This document shows, in pieces, positions 14,687-19,619 of a stretch of 19,619 nucleotides of DNA. Location of the stretch: the NCBI GenBank assembly GCA_000431775.1, contig FR888179.1, forward strand, positions 10,299 through 29,917, given 5' to 3'. A program made the translations under genes and the position numbers. The DNA comes from Clostridium sp. CAG:413 (GTDB lineage: Bacteria; Bacillota; Clostridia; Oscillospirales; Acutalibacteraceae). Below the pieces are notes generated by a model. It worked only from the letters and a program-made list of their open reading frames with translations, searched no databases and was not told the DNA's origin. Positions within the stretch are counted from its first letter, which is position 1. Every line of letters begins with the position of its first letter.

Positions 14687-16666
14687 TTATTTAATGATAT
14701 CGAATTCGAGCACTGCGGTGAAAACTCCGCCGCTGCACGATACGTTGAAGCTGCCGCCCTGCATCTCGGCAAGGCTCTTGGCTATCGACAGCCCCAGCCC
14801 GTGACCCTCGGTGTGACCCGATTCGTCCGCACGGTAGAAGCGACCCATCAGCGTGTCGCCGTCGATATCCTCCATAGTCTCTGTCAGGTTTGTGACCTTG
14901 ACGACCGCCTTGCCCGACTCCTCATAGAGAGCGATATTGACGTCGGTCTCATGCATTGCGTATTTACAGACGTTGGAGAAGATGTTTGAGAGCAGCCGCC
15001 ACATGCTCTCGCCGTCGCACATGACAAACAGATCCTTCTGCGGCAGCGACATACGGGGCAGCAGCCCGCATTGCTCGAAGTTATACATGAATTCCTCGAC
15101 CGCCTGTGTCAGGGCGATGTTGAGGCTTGCTTTCTCAAGATTTATCTTCCATGTGCCGGCGGTTATCTGCGACGCCTCTATCAGCTCGTTGACAAGGTCT
15201 GAGAGCTTCTGAGTGTGGCGCTTGAGCACACCCGCGTATTCGCGGCGCTGCGCCTCGGTCAGATCCTCACGCTCGAGCAGCTCCGCAAAGCTGGATATCG
15301 AGGTCAGCGGAGTTTTGATATCGTGCGAGACGTTGGTCAGCAGCTCGGTCTTGAGCTTCTCGGTCTTTAGCTCCTGCTCCATCGCCTTGTTGATCTCTTT
15401 TCTGATAAGGTCAAGATTTCTGCCGTGGGCGCGGATGCTCGATATCGAGAGCTTGCTCGCTATATCGTCGCCGAGCACGCCCTCGGCGAGCTTCTGCCCC
15501 TCCTCCTTGACGTAATGCAGGTTGATGGCTATCATCGAGAATATCGGGATGATTATGAGCCTTGTGAGCGCCCAAAGCACAAGGAATACCTTGAACACCG
15601 AGTCGGGGGTGAAGGTGTTGTCTATCAGGCCGAAATACGCTGTGAAGCTGAGGATGACCGCCTCGGAGAGGATATACAGGACGATGCCGAATATCAGCTT
15701 CCTGAATACGCCCGAGCTGCCCTGAGCCTTTGCCTTGCGCTTGTCTCTGGGGGTGCGGCGCTTGATATGCTGATAGATGCGGTAGGCTATCATGCTCTTA
15801 TATAATTTGCCGAGCTTGACCCTGACCGACAGCGTTGACAGGAACGCCATGAGCACCAGCATTATGACGACACAGACGATAACGATAATGATGTTGTTGA
15901 CGACCATGCCCGTATCCGCCGCGGAGGTCAGCCCTATGACTATCCACGCCGTGACGAGCGTGACGAGCATGAATGCGGCGCAAAGCTCGATCGGCATTCG
16001 GTCGACGAAGCCGGGTATCACCTCGCCTGTCTCACTGTTGCAGGTGCCGGCGTTTATCGTGATAAAGACCAGCAAAACGATTATCGCGGCCACCACAACG
16101 GCAAGGGCGAGGAAGAGGAAGTATTTGAGCGAGTCGGCAAGCTCTATCCATTGGAACGCCTGCTGATATTTATCCCTTGCCTGCAACTCGCTGTTGACCA
16201 CTATGGAGTATTTCAGCCGCAGCGTCGCAATGCCGCTCTCGCCGCCCGAGAGGAAGAAATCCGAGCTGCCGGAGTAGCCGAGATCCTCGTCTTTATATCC
16301 GCCCTCCGGCACGGCGGGGTCGGAGGCGTAGTTTGAGAACAGCGTCTTGCCGCCGATATCGGTTATTGAAAAAACGAAGTTGGTCTGCGAGGGTGAGAAA
16401 TTCGTTTTATAGTAGTTTATGCGGTATTCGTCGTTTGTCTCGATAAGGCAGGAGTAATAATCCCTTGCCTGCTCGATATCGTCGAGGGTGTATTGCTGCA
16501 CGGCGATGCTCTTGGCGGTGCTGCCGTTATCGCCGCTGTTGTAGAAGCCGTATTGAAAAAGATAGGCTATGCCCAGCACGCAGCCGACGGCGATGACGGT
16601 CATGCAGATGAGTATCGTTATCACCGTGGAACGGTCATAATCCGAATAAAACTTGTTTTTTGCCAT
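14687..16666 (-). CDS. Membrane sensor histidine kinase
   Basis: 659 aa. Autophosphorylates on His and passes phosphate to the response regulator encoded just upstream. TM1 at 14-37, an extracytoplasmic region of about 140 residues (40-180), then five more hydrophobic segments (181-205, 227-247, 254-278, 323-346, 359-384). Then come a coiled-coil-like linker, the HisKA domain with SHDIKTP (phosphoacceptor H448) and the HATPase_c domain with N-box LLSNIFSNVCKYA (558-570) and G-box GHGLGLSIAKSLAEMQGG (621-638). The six-TM input region with one large loop is more elaborate than the usual two-TM kinase. No standard sensory domain is recognised, so the signal is unknown. GGGAGG is about 10 bases before the ATG. 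Confidence 0.94.
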   Translation of the reverse strand: MAKNKFYSDYDRSTVITILICMTVIAVGCVLGIAYLFQYGFYNSGDNGSTAKSIAVQQYTLDDIEQARDYYSCLIETNDEYRINYYKTNFSPSQTNFVFSITDIGGKTLFSNYASDPAVPEGGYKDEDLGYSGSSDFFLSGGESGIATLRLKYSIVVNSELQARDKYQQAFQWIELADSLKYFLFLALAVVVAAIIVLLVFITINAGTCNSETGEVIPGFVDRMPIELCAAFMLVTLVTAWIVIGLTSAADTGMVVNNIIIVIVCVVIMLVLMAFLSTLSVRVKLGKLYKSMIAYRIYQHIKRRTPRDKRKAKAQGSSGVFRKLIFGIVLYILSEAVILSFTAYFGLIDNTFTPDSVFKVFLVLWALTRLIIIPIFSMIAINLHYVKEEGQKLAEGVLGDDIASKLSISSIRAHGRNLDLIRKEINKAMEQELKTEKLKTELLTNVSHDIKTPLTSISSFAELLEREDLTEAQRREYAGVLKRHTQKLSDLVNELIEASQITAGTWKINLEKASLNIALTQAVEEFMYNFEQCGLLPRMSLPQKDLFVMCDGESMWRLLSNIFSNVCKYAMHETDVNIALYEESGKAVVKVTNLTETMEDIDGDTLMGRFYRADESGHTEGHGLGLSIAKSLAEMQGGSFNVSCSGGVFTAVLEFDIIK

Positions 16667-16684
16667 TCCGATGCCGCCTCCCGC

Positions 16685-17383
16685 TTATTTCTTCTCCATT
16701 TTGTAGCCGTGGCCCCATGAGACCTTGAGATAATCGGGTCTTGCGGGGTTTATCTCTATCTTTTCTCTCAGGTGGCGGATATGGACGGTGACGGTATTCT
16801 CCGAGCCGAACGGCGTGTCGTTCCAGACCTTGCGGTATATCTCCTGCGGGGAGAATACGCAGTCCAGATTCTCAAGGAAGAATTTGAGCAGCTGCATCTC
16901 GGTCGGGGTCAGGCTGACGGGCTCGCCGTCAACGGTGACGGTTTTTGACTTGTCGTCGTATTCAATGCCGCCGTTGCAGAGCTTCGAATCCCTCTCCTCC
17001 GGCTCGGCGGCGCCGCCGAGGCGTTTATAGCGGCGGAGCTGCGAACGCACGCGGGCAATGACCTCCACGGGCACGAAGGGCTTGGTTATGTAGTCGTCCG
17101 CACCGGCGTTGAGGCCGCTGACCTTGTCGAAATCCTGGCTCTTTGCCGTGAGCAGTATCACGGGAATGTTTGAAGTCTTTCGCAGCGTCGACAGCGCCGT
17201 GATGCCGTCCATGACAGGCATCATAACATCCATGAGCAGCAGGCTTATCTCCTCCTTGGCGATGATGTCGAGCGCCTGTGAGCCGTTCTCCGCCTCAAAG
17301 ATGCCGTAGCCCTCGCCGGAAAGATAAATTTTGAGCGCCGAACGGATATCGGGCTCGTCGTCGCAGATAAGAATGTTGTACAT
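16685..17383 (-). CDS. OmpR/PhoB-type response regulator
   Basis: 232 aa. Receiver domain 1-118 with acidic pocket D8/D9, phosphoacceptor D52 (LLMDVMMPVMDG), T79 and K101 (TKPF). Winged-helix DNA-binding domain about 133-230, with SLTPTEMQLLKFF and the recognition region ENTVTVHIRHLREKIE, ending in GHGYKMEKK. All signalling residues are intact. AGAGGG is 7 bases before the ATG, and the kinase gene follows after 18 bases, so it is a cognate pair. Targets cannot be read; the CAP lipoprotein next in line is a natural candidate for autoregulated output (inference). Confidence 0.96.
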   Translation of the reverse strand: MYNILICDDEPDIRSALKIYLSGEGYGIFEAENGSQALDIIAKEEISLLLMDVMMPVMDGITALSTLRKTSNIPVILLTAKSQDFDKVSGLNAGADDYITKPFVPVEVIARVRSQLRRYKRLGGAAEPEERDSKLCNGGIEYDDKSKTVTVDGEPVSLTPTEMQLLKFFLENLDCVFSPQEIYRKVWNDTPFGSENTVTVHIRHLREKIEINPARPDYLKVSWGHGYKMEKK

Positions 17384-17413
17384 CGTTTTACCCTCTCTTT
17401 TCTCTTTTGTATA

Positions 17414-17665
17414 TTACCACTTTTTTTGCGGGCAGCGCTGCCGGATGAATGCCGCCTTGAACTCCGGGTAACAGCCGCATTTCATGCAGGTGCCGCTTAC
17501 AAGCGCCTCGCATTCCTTGCAAATGCCGAGCCGCCTTATATACTCCTCATCATCCGCTTTGTCGTAAGCGTGAATTTTCTCAATGCGTTTTCTTATATCC
17601 TCAAGGGTGTCCGCGCCGCCGCTCTCGCGCAGCAGGCAGCGCAGACATACTCTCTCCTCGCTCAT
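17414..17665 (-). CDS. DUF6171-type Cys-rich small protein
   Basis: 83 aa from the ATG at 17665, which overlaps the arabinofuranosidase stop as ATGA. A longer frame to 17692 lies within the upstream gene and is rejected. Eight cysteines form CxxC pairs (C7/C10, C49/C52, C60/C63 with C65, and C78), consistent with two small metal sites; the middle is a charged helix. I recognise it as the uncharacterised family annotated DUF6171 from the [11 protein letters not shown] start and [15 protein letters not shown] segment; the family number is from memory. The function is unknown. Translation is probably coupled to the preceding gene, and the response regulator follows after 30 bases. Confidence 0.8.
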   Translation of the reverse strand: MSEERVCLRCLLRESGGADTLEDIRKRIEKIHAYDKADDEEYIRRLGICKECEALVSGTCMKCGCYPEFKAAFIRQRCPQKKW

Positions 17666-19140
17666 TTTATTATGAATCTGACCACGCTGCACGGGGGCAG
17701 CTCGGCGGTGAAGCCGTCGGCGGTCGGCTCAAAGGCGGTGAATTCCCTTGAAACGACTGCGGTCTTGTTGTCAAAGGTGTTGTATTCGTCCATCTTGCCC
17801 GTCAGGATCTCCGCTGTGATCGAGCTGACGGAGAAATCGGCTATCTGGCACTTGATCTCGGCCGCTTCGTCGGCGGAGGTGTTGGCTACCGTCGAGCAGA
17901 TAACGCCGTCCCCGTCCACCGAGGCGCTCTCGATGAGCTGCGGCAGTGAATAATCGTCGGTGCCGTTTTTGCCGCTCGTGATGAACGAACCGAGCAGGGT
18001 ATTTTCCTGATGCTCCTTGAACATCTTGAATACATAATATGTCGGGGTCAGCAGCATATCCTCGCCGTCGGTCAGCGCGACCGATTGCAGCACGTTGACG
18101 GCCTGGGCGATATTCGCCATGCGGATGCGGTCGGAATGCTTGTTGAAGATATTCAGCGTCAGCGCCGCGACCATCGCGTCACGCATGGTGTTCTGCTGAT
18201 AGAGGAACCCGGGATTCGTGCCCGGCTCCACGTCGTGCCATGTGCCCCATTCGTCAACTATCAGGTCGACCCGCCTGTCGTGATCGTAGCGGTTCATTAT
18301 CTCAATGTGGCGGGTGATTATCTCGTCAATGTGATACGCCTTTGTGAGCGTGGTGTAATATTCGTCGCGGGAGAATTCGGTGGCGCTGCCCTTGTGACCC
18401 CAGCCGTGGGTGACGGTGTAATAATGCAGCGACAGACCGTTCATGTGGTTTTTGGCGTTCTTCATCATCGTCTCGGTCCAGTTGTAGTCCTCGCCGTTCG
18501 GGCCGCAGGCGACTTTGTATATCCAATTATTCTTCGAGTCGTAATTGCGGACATAGGTGGCATAGCGCCTGTAGGTGTCGGCGTAGAATTCGGGGCGCAT
18601 ATTGCCGCCGCAGCCCCAATTCTCGTTGCCAACGCCGAAGTATTTGAGCCTCCACGGCTCTTCACGGCCGTTTTTGCGGCGAAGCTCGCTCATCGGGGAG
18701 CTGCCGCCGAAGGTCATGTATTCGACCCACTCGCTCATCTCCTGCACCGTGCCGCTGCCGAGGTTGCCCGCTATGTAAGCGTCACAGCCTATCTGACTGC
18801 ACAGCTCAAAGAATTCGTGGGTGCCGAAGCTGTTGTCCTCCACAACTCCGCCCCAGTGGGTGTTTATCATTTTTTTGCGCTCGGCGGGGTCGCCGATGCC
18901 GTCGCGCCAGTGATATTCATCCGCAAAGCAGCCGCCCGGCCAGCGAAGCACGGGAAGCCCCATCTCCCTAAGGGCGTTCACAACGTCGCAGCGCATACCG
19001 TTGACATTCGGCACGGGCGAATCCTTGCCGACAAAAAGCCCCTCGTAAACGCATCTGCCGAGATGCTCCGAGAAGTTGCCGTAGATATCCTTATTGATTT
19101 TTGAAAGCCGCTGATTGGGGTTGATAAGATATTTTTCCAT
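17662..19140 (-). CDS. Intracellular alpha-L-arabinofuranosidase, GH51
   Basis: Removes terminal alpha-L-arabinofuranosyl residues from arabinan or arabinoxylan oligosaccharides by a retaining mechanism. 492 aa, usual length. The N-terminal strand [20 protein letters not shown] and [13 protein letters not shown] (66-78) are family signatures. The acid/base is E173 in [11 protein letters not shown] and the nucleophile E297 in [11 protein letters not shown]. The TIM barrel ends near residue 370, followed by the beta-sandwich domain. No signal peptide, so it acts on imported oligosaccharides in the cytoplasm; no sugar transporter is in view. GGGAGG is 6-7 bases before the ATG. It is first in the long minus-strand operon, so an arabinose-type control could also affect the genes behind it (inference). 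Confidence 0.96.
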   Translation of the reverse strand: MEKYLINPNQRLSKINKDIYGNFSEHLGRCVYEGLFVGKDSPVPNVNGMRCDVVNALREMGLPVLRWPGGCFADEYHWRDGIGDPAERKKMINTHWGGVVEDNSFGTHEFFELCSQIGCDAYIAGNLGSGTVQEMSEWVEYMTFGGSSPMSELRRKNGREEPWRLKYFGVGNENWGCGGNMRPEFYADTYRRYATYVRNYDSKNNWIYKVACGPNGEDYNWTETMMKNAKNHMNGLSLHYYTVTHGWGHKGSATEFSRDEYYTTLTKAYHIDEIITRHIEIMNRYDHDRRVDLIVDEWGTWHDVEPGTNPGFLYQQNTMRDAMVAALTLNIFNKHSDRIRMANIAQAVNVLQSVALTDGEDMLLTPTYYVFKMFKEHQENTLLGSFITSGKNGTDDYSLPQLIESASVDGDGVICSTVANTSADEAAEIKCQIADFSVSSITAEILTGKMDEYNTFDNKTAVVSREFTAFEPTADGFTAELPPCSVVRFIIK

Positions 19141-19177
19141 ACAGTACCTCCCTCTCGTCAGGTTATTGGTAATTGTT

Positions 19178-19206
19178 ATTATATCAGCAATTATCGGATA
19201 AATAAA
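19178..19206 (-). promoter_or_regulatory. Promoter region of the GH51 operon
   Basis: Minus strand TATAAT (19183-19178) with a weak TTTATT (19206-19201) 17 bases upstream, in very AT-rich DNA. A loose inverted repeat, TAATTG/CAATTA, flanks the -10 and could be an operator; this is weak. Confidence 0.55.
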
Positions 19207-19289
19207 TACTTTTAAGTAAAATTTTTTAAATTATATTTAAACAAATAAAGGAGGCGCGCCGCCGTTATTACTTCACCCGATACGACCGA

Positions 19290-19322
19290 CCGCAAAAGGA
19301 AAACCGCCCCGAAACGGAGCGG
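19290..19322 (-). terminator. Terminator after the small minus-strand ORF
   Basis: Minus strand CCGCTCCG (19322-19315), loop TTT, CGGGGCGG (19311-19304; one G-U), followed by TTTTCCTTTT. It starts 3 bases after the TGA of the ORF at 19326-19406. An AAAGGAGG at 19247-19254 on the + strand has no start codon behind it. Confidence 0.7.
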
Positions 19323-19325
19323 CAG

Positions 19326-19406
19326 TCAGCTTTCGTCGGGCACATAGAGGATGATATCCTCCACGGCGACTATGCAGAGGAAGCCCGTCAGTCGTGTCGG
19401 ACGCAT
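19326..19406 (-). CDS. Possible 26-residue peptide ORF
   Basis: The ATG at 19406 opens 26 codons: basic N-terminus (R2, R5), hydrophobic centre with one Cys (FLCIVAVEDIILYV) and acidic end (PDES). A TTG three codons earlier (19415) has GUGAG 5 bases upstream and could be the true start, giving 29 aa. A TATAAT lies at 19441-19436 (minus strand) with a poor -35, and a terminator follows the stop at once. No family is recognised. It could be a real small hydrophobic peptide or chance. Confidence 0.3.
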   Translation of the reverse strand: MRPTRLTGFLCIVAVEDIILYVPDES

Positions 19407-19408
19407 TA

Positions 19409-19437
19409 TTAACAAAATATCTCACGACTGTTAAAAT
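19409..19437 (+). promoter_or_regulatory. Promoter of the candidate small RNA
   Basis: TTAACA (19409-19414), 17-base spacer, TAAAAT (19432-19437) on the + strand, start near 19444. It overlaps, back to back, the -10 that could serve the minus-strand peptide ORF. Confidence 0.45.
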
Positions 19438-19443
19438 TATATT

Positions 19444-19587
19444 CATACGCAATTAACAAATGCAGGTTAATATATAACCGTGGTCAGCGGGAGCCGCAAC
19501 TCGCTGCCGCAGCCCATCGTAGGTGGGCAAGCAATACCCCTCCTCAATTCAACCCCATGCAGAAAAAGGTGCTTCCCGCACCTTTTT
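19444..19587 (+). ncRNA. Candidate ~145-nt small RNA (or leader RNA) with C/U-rich single-stranded region
   Basis: No ORF of note, but promoter, stacked hairpins and terminator lie in order: GGTTA/TAACC (19465-19479), CAGCGGG/CTCGCTG (19485-19506, loop 8), GCCCATC/GGTGGGC (19512-19528, loop GTA) and the terminator hairpin (19563-19587). Between the last two lies an unpaired C/U-rich stretch, TACCCCTCCTC...AACCCC (19535-19556), containing CCTCCT, which is complementary to Shine-Dalgarno sequences. This layout is that of Gram-positive trans-acting sRNAs. It matches no Rfam class I can recall; a riboswitch leader for a gene beyond the right edge is the main alternative. Confidence 0.4.
19563..19587 (+). 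terminator. Rho-independent terminator, usable on both strands
   Basis: AAAAAGGTGC (19563-19572), loop TTCCC, GCACCTTTTT (19578-19587). The A/T tracts make it work in either direction. The 32 bases to the right edge show no gene. Confidence 0.85.
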
Positions 19588-19619
19588 CTTGCTTTTAAAT
19601 GCTTTTTGAGCGGCGGCCG

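Noticed and set aside
17430..17446. GGCAGCGCTGCC palindrome beside a poly-T/poly-A run
   Set aside because: Inside the DUF6171 coding region, and the T run is on the wrong side for a terminator on either strand.
18010..19104. 364-codon + strand frame
   Set aside because: Antisense of the GH51 gene, whose catalytic residues are intact on the other strand.
19247..19262. AAAGGAGG ribosome site on the + strand
   Set aside because: No ATG, GTG or TTG follows within usable distance, and no ORF starts there.

Overview
The window reads as chromosomal DNA of a Gram-positive gut-type Clostridia bacterium (Oscillospiraceae/Ruminococcaceae-like). The grounds are GC-rich coding sequence, AGGAG/GGAGG ribosome binding sites, a lipobox protein, the efp + M24 peptidase pair, the DUF951, CD1247-type and DUF6171 families, and intergenic palindromic repeats of a kind I recall from this group. 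The taxon is an inference; no rRNA or tRNA gene is present.

Left part (1-3300): a 5'-truncated membrane-anchored VanY-type D,D-carboxypeptidase on + meets a minus-strand operon whose order of transcription is prfB (RF2), a cyclase-family metal hydrolase, and a small PglC/WcaJ-like sugar-phosphate transferase. A strong sigma-A promoter precedes prfB. The prfB gene has no programmed frameshift, but its leader carries a four-codon mini-ORF with its own ribosome binding site, ending in UGA.

Middle (3300-6480): + strand, an AT-richer small membrane protein with a possible overlapping upstream peptide, a RING/zinc-ribbon/DUF2628 membrane protein, and galU with a clear terminator. About 600 bases of palindromic repeats and terminators follow.

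Right part (6480-19140): a long run of minus-strand genes. In order of transcription: GH51 arabinofuranosidase, DUF6171, response regulator, histidine kinase, CAP lipoprotein, DUF951, prfA (RF1), a Sua5-CoaE fusion, a lytic transglycosylase and an M18 aminopeptidase. Then, with their own promoters, come an M24 aminopeptidase, efp, and an acidic Cys-rich CD1247-type protein ending at a terminator. Spacings of 10-40 bases and stop/start overlaps (ATGA, TAATG) from GH51 to M18 suggest co-transcription. Themes are translation (RF1, RF2, t6A synthesis, EF-P), envelope and cell-wall work (VanY, transglycosylase, CAP protein, sugar transferase, GalU) and peptide turnover (M18, M24).

Right end (19141-19619): no conventional gene. 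It holds the promoter of the GH51 operon, a possible 26-29 residue minus-strand peptide ORF followed by a terminator, and a candidate ~145-nt + strand small RNA with its own promoter, successive hairpins, a C/U-rich single-stranded stretch and a terminator.

I did not find a CRISPR array, IS element, phage or recognisable defence system. The best candidates for something undescribed are the prfB leader, the Sua5-CoaE fusion and the terminal small RNA.
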